The position numbers and the translations under genes are program-made. A stretch of DNA of 64,000 nt, taken from assembly GCF_954871325.1 (NCBI RefSeq), contig NC_088776.1, forward strand, positions 12,772,052 through 12,836,051. The letters run 5' to 3'. Source of the stretch: Gordionus sp. m RMFG-2023 (lineage: Eukaryota; Nematomorpha; Gordioida; Chordodea; Parachordodidae). The notes under the pieces are model-generated. The model did not search any database and was not told the DNA's origin. It worked only from the letters and a program-made list of their open reading frames with translations. Positions 11,619-24,200 of this stretch are shown in pieces. The stretch's first letter is position 1; the number at the start of each line of letters is the position of its first letter.

Positions 11619-12177
11619 AAAAGGTTGCAGAAATCAAAAGCAGAACATAAATGGTGTAAACGTATATTACGTGAATTTATTGATATTTAAATTAAAAAAA
11701 TATAATGATCACATATTCAAAAATAGTTTGCTATATATATTGACAATGTAATTTATCATAAATTGATCTTTTTTTAAAAAGTTAAAAATAAAAAATTGAA
11801 TATTAGTTTGTTAAGTAAATTGATTTATAAAATATAAAATTTAATATTAGTTTATAAACAAATTGATTTAAAATAAAAAAAGTTGTTTTTAACAAAAAGA
11901 AAGAAACAATTTTTATTACATTTGAAATATTTAAGTTACGCCATAAATGACTTAAGGATAAAAAAAAATAATTTTTTAAAGTTAATATTATTTAACATTT
12001 CACACTTTTTTTTATATTTTTTATTTGCCCTCTGTCTATAATTTAGTTGTATGTCATTCTTGCTCGTTAGCCCCTTCGTTGATCTTTTGTACGTTTTATC
12101 TATTTAGTTCCACACACAAAAAAACTAATTTTGTTTTAATATAAGGAAAAAAAAGAAAAAAAATTTTATTATCAAAT

Positions 12178-15100
12178 TTAATTCATTATAAAATTTTCAA
12201 ATTTTCTAGGCAACACACTATTTCTAACTGGTCTTTGAACGTTGCGATTCTGATCATTTACTTGTACGTTTTGGTTTCTTGGTTCATCACCTCCCCTTCT
12301 AAAATTCAATGTATAAGGTGATGCATTATTATTAACATTCGCTTTAAAAACTGTTGCACCATTAGAAGAAAGTTCTACATTAGTTGATCTTCTTTTTATT
12401 TGGTCCAAGTGTCTTTTTATAATTTTGTTCCCAGTATCTATATCATACAACAAATTTCCGTTTTTGCGCATTATTGTACCTTTTTCCCAATTATTATCTT
12501 TAAAAGTTTTATACCATATGCTGTCTCCTATTTCTATATCCCTATCTATTGATATCTTGCGATTTAGTATATGATCTCTTTCATCCCTCGGTTTTATCAA
12601 CTCCCATTTTGTCCTAATCATTCTGGAGAACATTACTTCGCTTGGTATTTTGTTGGTCGTTGCGTTGGGTGTATTACGATAATTAAAAAGAAACTTTTCT
12701 AGAGCTATGTCTACGTCTATTTTATTATTATTTTCCATATTCCTTTTCATATTCATTTTCATTGATCTAATCATACGCTCACATTGGCCATTGGACTGAT
12801 GGTGGTGAGGTGCGGTGAGCAAGTGTTCGATTTCGTGATCTTCACAAAATTTCTTAAATAATTTACTGGTAAAGTTAGTTCCATTATCACTGACTATTCT
12901 ATTAGGTATACCAAATAAACTTATTATTTTCATCAATTCTTTAATCGTTGATTCCGTAGTTGTGTTTCTCATTCTCCTAATAATAGGAAATTTGCTGAAG
13001 GCGTCAACACATACCATAAAATTATTATCTTTGAACTCTGCAAAGTCTATGTGTACGCGCTCGAATACTTTCGTTGCTGTTTCCCATGGGTTTTGAATAT
13101 TATGAGGATTGTCTGCGTATTTATTGCAAGCATCGCAATTCTTTACCTCCTGATCTATGTCTGCATTTAAACCAGGCCACCACAGATACTCTCTCGCTAA
13201 TGATTTTGTTTTTCCAGCACCGAGATGCCCATTATGCAACTCTTGCAAAATCTCTTTTCTCATACCTTTCGGTATTATGATCCTATTCTCTTTAAAAAGG
13301 CAACCTTTGATTAAACTCAATTCCAATACCATATTTTTATACGTTTTGTTCTTTATCTGCTCATGATTCCTTATATCATTAATTACTTCCATTAGTTCTT
13401 GATCAATATTAGTTTCTTTAACTATTCTTTTAAAATTTATTGGTGTGTCCCAAAAATTGTCATCAATTATTTCGTCATCTAACTTTTGTACCATCTCTTC
13501 TGTATTCATTAGTGGTAATCTGGACAAACAGTCTGGTACAATATTTCGTTTCCCGGGTCTGTGAACTATCGTAAAGTCATGCGCTCCCATAGCCAAGTTC
13601 CATTTTTGGAGTCGCATTGATATGGAAGAATTGTCCTTGAGTCCCTTCGTAAATATATACACGAGTGGCTTGTGGTCGGTAATTATTACAAATCTTGTGC
13701 CTATTAAATACTCCTGGAATTTTTTAACCGCGTAAATTACCGACAAAGCTTCTCTTTCGATATTGGTATAATTTAACTCTGATTTCAATAGTGCTCTTGA
13801 CGCGAAAGCGATAGGTTTTTCTTTGCCATCACCCTCAATATGAAATAAGACTGCGCCTAAACCTTTCTTTGAAGCAACAGTTGCAATGCCCACTGGTAGA
13901 TCCGGGTTATAAAAATTTAACGTAGCCGGAGTGCTTATGAGTTTTTTTAGGTAATCAAAGCTTTCTTGATGTGTACTATCCCATGACCACTTGTCTTTAT
14001 TTACTATTTTGTATAAGGGATCGGCGATGTCAGCAAAATTGCACAGAAATTTTCGATAATAGCTCGCCATCCCCAAAAAAGTTGCCAATTCTTCTTTTGT
14101 CTTAGGTTCCGGCATATTAGAAATAGCCTTTATTTTATCTGCGTTCGGATGGATTCCATTGTCGTCTATATCGTGACCTAGAAACCGTAGTTTTTTTTTA
14201 AAAAATATACTCTTTGTGAAGTTTGGTGTAAGCCCATACTTTGATATTTTGTCAAATACCATTTTTATGTTGTTCACCTGAGCTTCATCATCCTCCCCAG
14301 TAATCAATAAGTCATCAATATAAAACACGACGTCTTTCATGTTCCCGAAAATATTATCCATGGTTTGTTGGAATATTGCTGACGAAGTTTTTAATCCAAA
14401 CGGAAGTCTTGTAAACCTGAAATAGCCTTTATGAGTTGAAATAGTGAAAAAATCTCTTGATTCTTTGTGTATTGGAACTTGAAGAAATGCATTTTTAAAG
14501 TCGATCTTTGTAAATTTCTTGCCTTTCGATAACTTTGCCATAAGGTCATTGATGCGTGGAATTGGGTACTTGAAATCCTCTAACGCAGGATTAATAGTAT
14601 TCTTGAAGTCAACACATAGCCGAATTGAACCATCGCTCTTGACAACAGGAGTGAGAGGACTGGCCCATCTTACCTCTTCAACAGGTTCAATTATTTTGTC
14701 ACTTATCCACTTCTGTAGTTCTTTTGTAACCAAGTCAATTCTTGAATAAGGTACACGCCTGGGAGGTATGATTTTCGGTGTAGCACCTTGTTTTAGATGT
14801 TGTTTGACATAATTGCATAGTATTGGTTTCTTGCTAAGTTTTGACTCGCATTGTTTGATCAGTTCTTGAATAGTATTGTCATAATCTTCTTCGACTAAGT
14901 TTACAAATCTATCTAGTATATTTCTAAAGACTGCTATCCAGGTCCTTCCTAAGAGTGCAATCTTATCACTCTGGACTACATAAGCAGTTAAGATTTGACT
15001 TTTGTCTTCGAATTTTGCCTTGACTTTGGTAGTTCCTAAAACATTTATTGTGTTTCCATCATAACCAGTTAATTTAATATCTGATTTATTTAAGATTTTT

Positions 15101-15927
15101 ACTCCAATCTTTTTCGCGATATGAATCGGTAGAATACTATACTTTGACCCGGTGTCGATCTGCATCAAAATAGGCACGTCGTTCAAATATACCGTGACCT
15201 TATAAGCATCGTTAGCTGTGTAATTATTATCGGTATCCATATTGTTTATGTCTAAATTGTATAAATTATATTCTTTTCTTTCTAGTTTGTCATTATCATC
15301 TTCTTTTATCTCTTCTATATTTACAGTGTTTACTTTATTTGTATATCGTGATTGATTATTGTCGTTGTTATGATATTTATAATTGCATACTTGATTAGTT
15401 CCTCGATTTCCAATATTATGATTATCGTTATATCTTTGAATACATCTTGAATCGTTATAATGTCTGTTATATCTGTAATTATAATCATTATTAAATCTAT
15501 TATTATTATAGTCATTTTTAATATAACTAGCTCTATTATCAAATCTCGAAGAATTATTGTACGATCCTGGATAGTTTGCTCTGACGTTGTAATAATTCGC
15601 GTTATAATTCTGATATCTAGGGTTGTAATTATTTCCTTGGAAACTGGGGTTATAATTATTTCCTTGATAAATATTTCTTTGAAAGTCATGGCCTCTTGCT
15701 GTCCATCGTTGTCTGTTATCGTTATTCGATCGTGGATTATGTCTATCGTCGTATCTGACCACCTGTTTGTTTTCTTCAACTTTTATGCCTCTTTGTCTTT
15801 CCAAATGTTTTACGCTTGTCTTCAGTCCAATTGATGTAACTTTCATTTTTACCTTGTACAGCTGCATTGAATAATAACAATTTCGAACTTGTAGATTTCC
15901 TCGGGTGTAATAACCTAAATTTTTCAA
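12178..15927 (-). CDS. pol: pol polyprotein of retrotransposon unit 1 (1249 residues)
   Basis: Order from the N-terminus: an Asn/Tyr/Arg-rich basic stretch (about residues 60-200, presumably RNA-binding; no CCHC knuckle seen); aspartic protease with DTGSKYSILP (about 258-267) and a later LLGRTW; reverse transcriptase with LPFGLKTSSAIFQ and the YIDD box (about 530-536); RNase H with TDHKPLVYIF; integrase with an HH-CC zinc finger (HNGHLGAGKT ... CDACNKY), a catalytic DAFSKFP, then SDNGTNF and an E in the NGQCERMIRS segment; and a basic C-terminal tail. It makes cDNA from the element RNA and inserts it into the genome. The length fits a Ty3/Gypsy pol. Confidence 0.93.
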   Translation of the reverse strand: MKNLGYYTRGNLQVRNCYYSMQLYKVKMKVTSIGLKTSVKHLERQRGIKVEENKQVVRYDDRHNPRSNNDNRQRWTARGHDFQRNIYQGNNYNPSFQGNNYNPRYQNYNANYYNVRANYPGSYNNSSRFDNRASYIKNDYNNNRFNNDYNYRYNRHYNDSRCIQRYNDNHNIGNRGTNQVCNYKYHNNDNNQSRYTNKVNTVNIEEIKEDDNDKLERKEYNLYNLDINNMDTDNNYTANDAYKVTVYLNDVPILMQIDTGSKYSILPIHIAKKIGVKILNKSDIKLTGYDGNTINVLGTTKVKAKFEDKSQILTAYVVQSDKIALLGRTWIAVFRNILDRFVNLVEEDYDNTIQELIKQCESKLSKKPILCNYVKQHLKQGATPKIIPPRRVPYSRIDLVTKELQKWISDKIIEPVEEVRWASPLTPVVKSDGSIRLCVDFKNTINPALEDFKYPIPRINDLMAKLSKGKKFTKIDFKNAFLQVPIHKESRDFFTISTHKGYFRFTRLPFGLKTSSAIFQQTMDNIFGNMKDVVFYIDDLLITGEDDEAQVNNIKMVFDKISKYGLTPNFTKSIFFKKKLRFLGHDIDDNGIHPNADKIKAISNMPEPKTKEELATFLGMASYYRKFLCNFADIADPLYKIVNKDKWSWDSTHQESFDYLKKLISTPATLNFYNPDLPVGIATVASKKGLGAVLFHIEGDGKEKPIAFASRALLKSELNYTNIEREALSVIYAVKKFQEYLIGTRFVIITDHKPLVYIFTKGLKDNSSISMRLQKWNLAMGAHDFTIVHRPGKRNIVPDCLSRLPLMNTEEMVQKLDDEIIDDNFWDTPINFKRIVKETNIDQELMEVINDIRNHEQIKNKTYKNMVLELSLIKGCLFKENRIIIPKGMRKEILQELHNGHLGAGKTKSLAREYLWWPGLNADIDQEVKNCDACNKYADNPHNIQNPWETATKVFERVHIDFAEFKDNNFMVCVDAFSKFPIIRRMRNTTTESTIKELMKIISLFGIPNRIVSDNGTNFTSKLFKKFCEDHEIEHLLTAPHHHQSNGQCERMIRSMKMNMKRNMENNNKIDVDIALEKFLFNYRNTPNATTNKIPSEVMFSRMIRTKWELIKPRDERDHILNRKISIDRDIEIGDSIWYKTFKDNNWEKGTIMRKNGNLLYDIDTGNKIIKRHLDQIKRRSTNVELSSNGATVFKANVNNNASPYTLNFRRGGDEPRNQNVQVNDQNRNVQRPVRNSVLPRKFENFIMN

Positions 15928-16150
15928 TCAATATCGATGGATTGATGAAATCGGTAGGTGAACATATCGATTTGAGCTTGATGTATTCTTCGTCTGGTAG
16001 TCTTCTTGTGAAGGATCCTGCTTTTTCGATATCAGAGATCTGAGCATCGTTGAATATGTCTTCGAAACGACTTAGAAAAACATCGCCATTACCTGTGTAT
16101 GTTGGAAATTCAATATTAATATTAACATTATTATTTGAGGTCTGTTTCAT
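15776..16150 (-). CDS. gag: gag-like protein of retrotransposon unit 1 (124 residues)
   Basis: A short capsid-type N-terminal region (F..YTGNGDVFLSRFEDIF, then LPDEEYIKLKSICS and LHPRKSTSS) in the usual retrotransposon gag position just inside the 5' LTR. The start ATG at 16150 is the first after the primer-binding-like site. The frame overlaps the beginning of the pol frame by about 150 bases in another register. Elements of this family are known to reach pol by programmed frameshifting, which the overlap would allow. The same frame occurs in all four units. Confidence 0.75.
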   Translation of the reverse strand: MKQTSNNNVNINIEFPTYTGNGDVFLSRFEDIFNDAQISDIEKAGSFTRRLPDEEYIKLKSICSPTDFINPSILIEKFRLLHPRKSTSSKLLLFNAAVQGKNESYINWTEDKRKTFGKTKRHKS

Positions 16151-16240
16151 AATTTATAATTTACAATATCCTTATTTCTCTATTTTATAGTATTGGATTT
16201 TATAAAAATTTTAAGAAGTTAATTTATATTTAATATTTTA

Positions 16241-16260
16241 GAAAATTTTACTGCCACCAT
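16241..16260 (-). promoter_or_regulatory. Candidate primer-binding site of retrotransposon unit 1
   Basis: Just inside the 5' LTR, the - strand reads ATGGTGGCAGTAAAATTTTC. The TGG start and position fit a tRNA primer-binding site, and TGGTGGCAG differs by one base from the TGGTAGCAG that pairs with initiator tRNA-Met. The same site repeats at +4636 steps in the other units. The assignment to a tRNA is tentative. Confidence 0.45.
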
Positions 16261-16261
16261 A

Positions 16262-19200
16262 AAAAGGTTGCAGAAATCAAAAGCAGAAAATAAATGTTAT
16301 AAACGTATATTACGTCAATTTATTGATATTTAAATTAAAAAAATATAATGATCACATATTCAAAAATAGTTTGCTATATATATTGACAATGTAATTTATC
16401 ATAAATTGATCTTTTTTTAAAAAGTTAAAAATAAAAAATTGAATATTAGTTTGTTAAGTAAATTGATTTATAAAATATAAAATTTAATATTAGTTTATAA
16501 ACAAATTGATTTAAAATAAAAAAAGTTGTTTTTAACAAAAAGAAAGAAACAATTTTTATTACATTTGAAATATTTAAGTTACGCCATAAATGACTTAAGG
16601 ATAAAAAAAAAATAATTTTTTAAAGTTAATATTATTTAACATTTCACACTTTTTTTTATATTTTTTATTTGCCCTCTGTCTATAATTTAGTTGTATGTCA
16701 TTCTTGCTCGTTAGCCCCTTCGTTGATCTTTTGTACGTTTTATCTATTTAGTTCCACACACAAAAAAACTAATTTTGTTTTAATATAAGGAAAAAAAAGA
16801 AAAAAAATTTTATTATCAAATTTAATTCATTATAAAATTTTCAAATTTTCTAGGCAACACACTATTTCTAACTGGTCTTTGAACGTTGCGATTCTGATCA
16901 TTTACTTGTACGTTTTGGTTTCTTGGTTCATCACCTCCCCTTCTAAAATTCAATGTATAAGGTGATGCATTATTATTAACATTCGCTTTAAAAACTGTTG
17001 CACCATTAGAAGAAAGTTCTACATTAGTTGATCTTCTTTTTATTTGGTCCAAGTGTCTTTTTATAATTTTGTTCCCAGTATCTATATCATACAACAAATT
17101 TCCGTTTTTGCGCATTATTGTACCTTTTTCCCAATTATTATCTTTAAAAGTTTTATACCATATGCTGTCTCCTATTTCTATATCCCTATCTATTGATATC
17201 TTGCGATTTAGTATATGATCTCTTTCATCCCTCGGTTTTATCAACTCCCATTTTGTCCTAATCATTCTGGAGAACATTACTTCGCTTGGTATTTTGTTGG
17301 TCGTTGCGTTGGGTGTATTACGATAATTAAAAAGAAACTTTTCTAGAGCTATGTCTACGTCTATTTTATTATTATTTTCCATATTCCTTTTCATATTCAT
17401 TTTCATTGATCTAATCATACGCTCACATTGGCCATTGGACTGATGGTGGTGAGGTGCGGTGAGCAAGTGTTCGATTTCGTGATCTTCACAAAATTTCTTA
17501 AATAATTTACTGGTAAAGTTAGTTCCATTATCACTGACTATTCTATTAGGTATACCAAATAAACTTATTATTTTCATCAATTCTTTAATCGTTGATTCCG
17601 TAGTTGTGTTTCTCATTCTCCTAATAATAGGAAATTTGCTGAAGGCGTCAACACATACCATAAAATTATTATCTTTGAACTCTGCAAAGTCTATGTGTAC
17701 GCGCTCGAATACTTTCGTTGCTGTTTCCCATGGGTTTTGAATATTATGAGGATTGTCTGCGTATTTATTGCAAGCATCGCAATTCTTTACCTCCTGATCT
17801 ATGTCTGCATTTAAACCAGGCCACCACAGATACTCTCTCGCTAATGATTTTGTTTTTCCAGCACCGAGATGCCCATTATGCAACTCTTGCAAAATCTCTT
17901 TTCTCATACCTTTCGGTATTATGATCCTATTCTCTTTAAAAAGGCAACCTTTGATTAAACTCAATTCCAATACCATATTTTTATACGTTTTGTTCTTTAT
18001 CTGCTCATGATTCCTTATATCATTAATTACTTCCATTAGTTCTTGATCAATATTAGTTTCTTTAACTATTCTTTTAAAATTTATTGGTGTGTCCCAAAAA
18101 TTGTCATCAATTATTTCGTCATCTAACTTTTGTACCATCTCTTCTGTATTCATTAGTGGTAATCTGGACAAACAGTCTGGTACAATATTTCGTTTCCCGG
18201 GTCTGTGAACTATCGTAAAGTCATGCGCTCCCATAGCCAAGTTCCATTTTTGGAGTCGCATTGATATGGAAGAATTGTCCTTGAGTCCCTTCGTAAATAT
18301 ATACACGAGTGGCTTGTGGTCGGTAATTATTACAAATCTTGTGCCTATTAAATACTCCTGGAATTTTTTAACCGCGTAAATTACCGACAAAGCTTCTCTT
18401 TCGATATTGGTATAATTTAACTCTGATTTCAATAGTGCTCTTGACGCGAAAGCGATAGGTTTTTCTTTGCCATCACCCTCAATATGAAATAAGACTGCGC
18501 CTAAACCTTTCTTTGAAGCAACAGTTGCAATGCCCACTGGTAGATCCGGGTTATAAAAATTTAACGTAGCCGGAGTGCTTATGAGTTTTTTTAGGTAATC
18601 AAAGCTTTCTTGATGTGTACTATCCCATGACCACTTGTCTTTATTTACTATTTTGTATAAGGGATCGGCGATGTCAGCAAAATTGCACAGAAATTTTCGA
18701 TAATAGCTCGCCATCCCCAAAAAAGTTGCCAATTCTTCTTTTGTCTTAGGTTCCGGCATATTAGAAATAGCCTTTATTTTATCTGCGTTCGGATGGATTC
18801 CATTGTCGTCTATATCGTGACCTAGAAACCGTAGTTTTTTTTTAAAAAATATACTCTTTGTGAAGTTTGGTGTAAGCCCATACTTTGATATTTTGTCTTT
18901 TTATGTTGTTCACCTGAGCTTCATCATCCTCCCCAGTAATCAATAAGTCATCAATATAAAACACGACGTCTTTCATGTTCCCGAAAATATTATCCATGGT
19001 TTGTTGGAATATTGCTGACGAAGTTTTTAATCCAAACGGAAGTCTTGTAAACCTGAAATAGCCTTTATGAGTTGAAATAGTGAAAAAATCTCTTGATTCT
19101 TTGTGTATTGGAACTTGAAGAAATGCATTTTTAAAGTCGATCTTTGTAAATTTCTTGCCTTTCGATAACTTTGCCATAAGGTCATTGATGCGTGGAATTG

Positions 19201-21277
19201 GGTACTTGAAATCCTCTAACGCAGGATTAATAGTATTCTTGAAGTCAACACATAGCCGAATTGAACCATCGCTCTTGACAACAGGAGTGAGAGGACTGGC
19301 CCATCTTACCTCTTCAACAGGTTCAATTATTTTGTCACTTATCCACTTCTGTAGTTCTTTTGTAACCAAGTCAATTCTTGAATAAGGTACACGCCTGGGA
19401 GGTATGATTTTCGGTGTAGCACCTTGTTTTAGATGTTGTTTGACATAATTGCATAGTATTGGTTTCTTGCTAAGTTTTGACTCGCATTGTTTGATCAGTT
19501 CTTGAATAGTATTGTCATAATCTTCTTCGACTAAGTTTACAAATCTATCTAGTATATTTCTAAAGACTGCTATCCAGGTCCTTCCTAAGAGTGCAATCTT
19601 ATCACTCTGGACTACATAAGCAGTTAAGATTTGACTTTTGTCTTCGAATTTTGCCTTGACTTTGGTAGTTCCTAAAACATTTATTGTGTTTCCATCATAA
19701 CCAGTTAATTTAATATCTGATTTATTTAAGATTTTTACTCCAATCTTTTTCGCGATATGAATCGGTAGAATACTATACTTTGACCCGGTGTCGATCTGCA
19801 TCAAAATAGGCACGTCGTTCAAATATACCGTGACCTTATAAGCATCGTTAGCTGTGTAATTATTATCGGTATCCATATTGTTTATGTCTAAATTGTATAA
19901 ATTATATTCTTTTCTTTCTAGTTTGTCATTATCATCTTCTTTTATCTCTTCTATATTTACAGTGTTTACTTTATTTGTATATCGTGATTGATTATTGTCG
20001 TTGTTATGATATTTATAATTGCATACTTGATTAGTTCCTCGATTTCCAATATTATGATTATCGTTATATCTTTGAATACATCTTGAATCGTTATAATGTC
20101 TGTTATATCTGTAATTATAATCATTATTAAATCTATTATTATTATAGTCATTTTTAATATAACTAGCTCTATTATCAAATCTCGAAGAATTATTGTACGA
20201 TCCTGGATAGTTTGCTCTGACGTTGTAATAATTCGCGTTATAATTCTGATATCTAGGGTTGTAATTATTTCCTTGGAAACTGGGGTTATAATTATTTCCT
20301 TGATAAATATTTCTTTGAAAGTCATGGCCTCTTGCTGTCCATCGTTGTCTGTTATCGTTATTCGATCGTGGATTATGTCTATCGTCGTATCTGACCACCT
20401 GTTTGTTTTCTTCAACTTTTATGCCTCTTTGTCTTTCCAAATGTTTTACGCTTGTCTTCAGTCCAATTGATGTAACTTTCATTTTTACCTTGTACAGCTG
20501 CATTGAATAATAACAATTTCGAACTTGTAGATTTCCTCGGGTGTAATAACCTAAATTTTTCAATCAATATCGATGGATTGATGAAATCGGTAGGTGAACA
20601 TATCGATTTGAGCTTGATGTATTCTTCGTCTGGTAGTCTTCTTGTGAAGGATCCTGCTTTTTCGATATCAGAGATCTGAGCATCGTTGAATATGTCTTCG
20701 AAACGACTTAGAAAAACATCGCCATTACCTGTGTATGTTGGAAATTCAATATTAATATTAACATTATTATTTGAGGTCTGTTTCATAATTTATAATTTAC
20801 AATATCCTTATTTCTCTATTTTATAGTATTGGATTTTATAAAAATTTTAAGAAGTTAATTTATATTTAATATTTTAGAAAATTTTACTGCCACCATAAAA
20901 AGGTTGCAGAAATCAAAAGCAGAAAATAAATGTTATAAACGTATATTACGTCAATTTATTGATATTTAAATTAAAAAAATATAATGATCACATATTCAAA
21001 AATAGTTTGCTATATATATTGACAATGTAATTTATCATAAATTGATCTTTTTTTAAAAAGTTAAAAATAAAAAATTGAATATTAGTTTGTTAAGTAAATT
21101 GATTTATAAAATATAAAATTTAATATTAGTTTATAAACAAATTGATTTAAAATAAAAAAAGTTGTTTTTAACAAAAAGAAAGAAACAATTTTTATTACAT
21201 TTGAAATATTTAAGTTACGCCATAAATGACTTAAGGATAAAAAAAAAATAATTTTTTAAAGTTAATATTATTTAACA
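16262..21277 (-). mobile_element. Ty3/Gypsy unit 2 of the array (pol broken)
   Basis: Same parts and order as unit 1, sharing its 5'-side LTR (16262-16641) with that unit. The gag region is intact in layout. Pol carries about one break, the same as in units 3 and 4, so the three descend from one broken copy by duplication and did not arise as separate insertions. Confidence 0.9.
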
Positions 21278-24200
21278 TTTCACACTTTTTTTTATATTTT
21301 TTATTTGCCCTCTGTCTATAATTTAGTTGTATGTCATTCTTGCTCGTTAGCCCCTTCGTTGATCTTTTGTACGTTTTATCTATTTAGTTCCACACACAAA
21401 AAAACTAATTTTGTTTTAATATAAGGAAAAAAAAGAAAAAAAATTTTATTATCAAATTTAATTCATTATAAAATTTTCAAATTTTCTAGGCAACACACTA
21501 TTTCTAACTGGTCTTTGAACGTTGCGATTCTGATCATTTACTTGTACGTTTTGGTTTCTTGGTTCATCACCTCCCCTTCTAAAATTCAATGTATAAGGTG
21601 ATGCATTATTATTAACATTCGCTTTAAAAACTGTTGCACCATTAGAAGAAAGTTCTACATTAGTTGATCTTCTTTTTATTTGGTCCAAGTGTCTTTTTAT
21701 AATTTTGTTCCCAGTATCTATATCATACAACAAATTTCCGTTTTTGCGCATTATTGTACCTTTTTCCCAATTATTATCTTTAAAAGTTTTATACCATATG
21801 CTGTCTCCTATTTCTATATCCCTATCTATTGATATCTTGCGATTTAGTATATGATCTCTTTCATCCCTCGGTTTTATCAACTCCCATTTTGTCCTAATCA
21901 TTCTGGAGAACATTACTTCGCTTGGTATTTTGTTGGTCGTTGCGTTGGGTGTATTACGATAATTAAAAAGAAACTTTTCTAGAGCTATGTCTACGTCTAT
22001 TTTATTATTATTTTCCATATTCCTTTTCATATTCATTTTCATTGATCTAATCATACGCTCACATTGGCCATTGGACTGATGGTGGTGAGGTGCGGTGAGC
22101 AAGTGTTCGATTTCGTGATCTTCACAAAATTTCTTAAATAATTTACTGGTAAAGTTAGTTCCATTATCACTGACTATTCTATTAGGTATACCAAATAAAC
22201 TTATTATTTTCATCAATTCTTTAATCGTTGATTCCGTAGTTGTGTTTCTCATTCTCCTAATAATAGGAAATTTGCTGAAGGCGTCAACACATACCATAAA
22301 ATTATTATCTTTGAACTCTGCAAAGTCTATGTGTACGCGCTCGAATACTTTCGTTGCTGTTTCCCATGGGTTTTGAATATTATGAGGATTGTCTGCGTAT
22401 TTATTGCAAGCATCGCAATTCTTTACCTCCTGATCTATGTCTGCATTTAAACCAGGCCACCACAGATACTCTCTCGCTAATGATTTTGTTTTTCCAGCAC
22501 CGAGATGCCCATTATGCAACTCTTGCAAAATCTCTTTTCTCATACCTTTCGGTATTATGATCCTATTCTCTTTAAAAAGGCAACCTTTGATTAAACTCAA
22601 TTCCAATACCATATTTTTATACGTTTTGTTCTTTATCTGCTCATGATTCCTTATATCATTAATTACTTCCATTAGTTCTTGATCAATATTAGTTTCTTTA
22701 ACTATTCTTTTAAAATTTATTGGTGTGTCCCAAAAATTGTCATCAATTATTTCGTCATCTAACTTTTGTACCATCTCTTCTGTATTCATTAGTGGTAATC
22801 TGGACAAACAGTCTGGTACAATATTTCGTTTCCCGGGTCTGTGAACTATCGTAAAGTCATGCGCTCCCATAGCCAAGTTCCATTTTTGGAGTCGCATTGA
22901 TATGGAAGAATTGTCCTTGAGTCCCTTCGTAAATATATACACGAGTGGCTTGTGGTCGGTAATTATTACAAATCTTGTGCCTATTAAATACTCCTGGAAT
23001 TTTTTAACCGCGTAAATTACCGACAAAGCTTCTCTTTCGATATTGGTATAATTTAACTCTGATTTCAATAGTGCTCTTGACGCGAAAGCGATAGGTTTTT
23101 CTTTGCCATCACCCTCAATATGAAATAAGACTGCGCCTAAACCTTTCTTTGAAGCAACAGTTGCAATGCCCACTGGTAGATCCGGGTTATAAAAATTTAA
23201 CGTAGCCGGAGTGCTTATGAGTTTTTTTAGGTAATCAAAGCTTTCTTGATGTGTACTATCCCATGACCACTTGTCTTTATTTACTATTTTGTATAAGGGA
23301 TCGGCGATGTCAGCAAAATTGCACAGAAATTTTCGATAATAGCTCGCCATCCCCAAAAAAGTTGCCAATTCTTCTTTTGTCTTAGGTTCCGGCATATTAG
23401 AAATAGCCTTTATTTTATCTGCGTTCGGATGGATTCCATTGTCGTCTATATCGTGACCTAGAAACCGTAGTTTTTTTTTAAAAAATATACTCTTTGTGAA
23501 GTTTGGTGTAAGCCCATACTTTGATATTTTGTCTTTTTATGTTGTTCACCTGAGCTTCATCATCCTCCCCAGTAATCAATAAGTCATCAATATAAAACAC
23601 GACGTCTTTCATGTTCCCGAAAATATTATCCATGGTTTGTTGGAATATTGCTGACGAAGTTTTTAATCCAAACGGAAGTCTTGTAAACCTGAAATAGCCT
23701 TTATGAGTTGAAATAGTGAAAAAATCTCTTGATTCTTTGTGTATTGGAACTTGAAGAAATGCATTTTTAAAGTCGATCTTTGTAAATTTCTTGCCTTTCG
23801 ATAACTTTGCCATAAGGTCATTGATGCGTGGAATTGGGTACTTGAAATCCTCTAACGCAGGATTAATAGTATTCTTGAAGTCAACACATAGCCGAATTGA
23901 ACCATCGCTCTTGACAACAGGAGTGAGAGGACTGGCCCATCTTACCTCTTCAACAGGTTCAATTATTTTGTCACTTATCCACTTCTGTAGTTCTTTTGTA
24001 ACCAAGTCAATTCTTGAATAAGGTACACGCCTGGGAGGTATGATTTTCGGTGTAGCACCTTGTTTTAGATGTTGTTTGACATAATTGCATAGTATTGGTT
24101 TCTTGCTAAGTTTTGACTCGCATTGTTTGATCAGTTCTTGAATAGTATTGTCATAATCTTCTTCGACTAAGTTTACAAATCTATCTAGTATATTTCTAAA

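Larger units (their letters stand above)
11619..16641 (-). mobile_element. Ty3/Gypsy unit 1 of the array (looks whole)
   Basis: LTR - gag - pol - LTR on the - strand, with the 3' LTR at 11619-11997 and the 5' LTR at 16262-16641. The pol frame is open along its whole length, unlike in the other three units. Pol order is protease, reverse transcriptase, RNase H, integrase, which is the Ty3/Gypsy (Metaviridae) order. No chromodomain and no envelope gene are seen. The sequence style of the RT/integrase (LPFGLKTSSAIFQ, WWPGLNADID) suggests the Mag-like side of the family, by eye only. It is likely young, given the open frames and near-identical neighbours. Confidence 0.88.

Noticed and set aside
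13074-13366. Open frames on the + strand within the retrotransposon array (repeated in every unit)
   Set aside because: They are antisense shadows of the pol frame and recur only because the unit recurs.
15330-15834. Ile/Thr-rich open frames on both strands near the start of pol
   Set aside because: These are other-frame readings of the Asn-codon-rich basic region; composition explains the open length.
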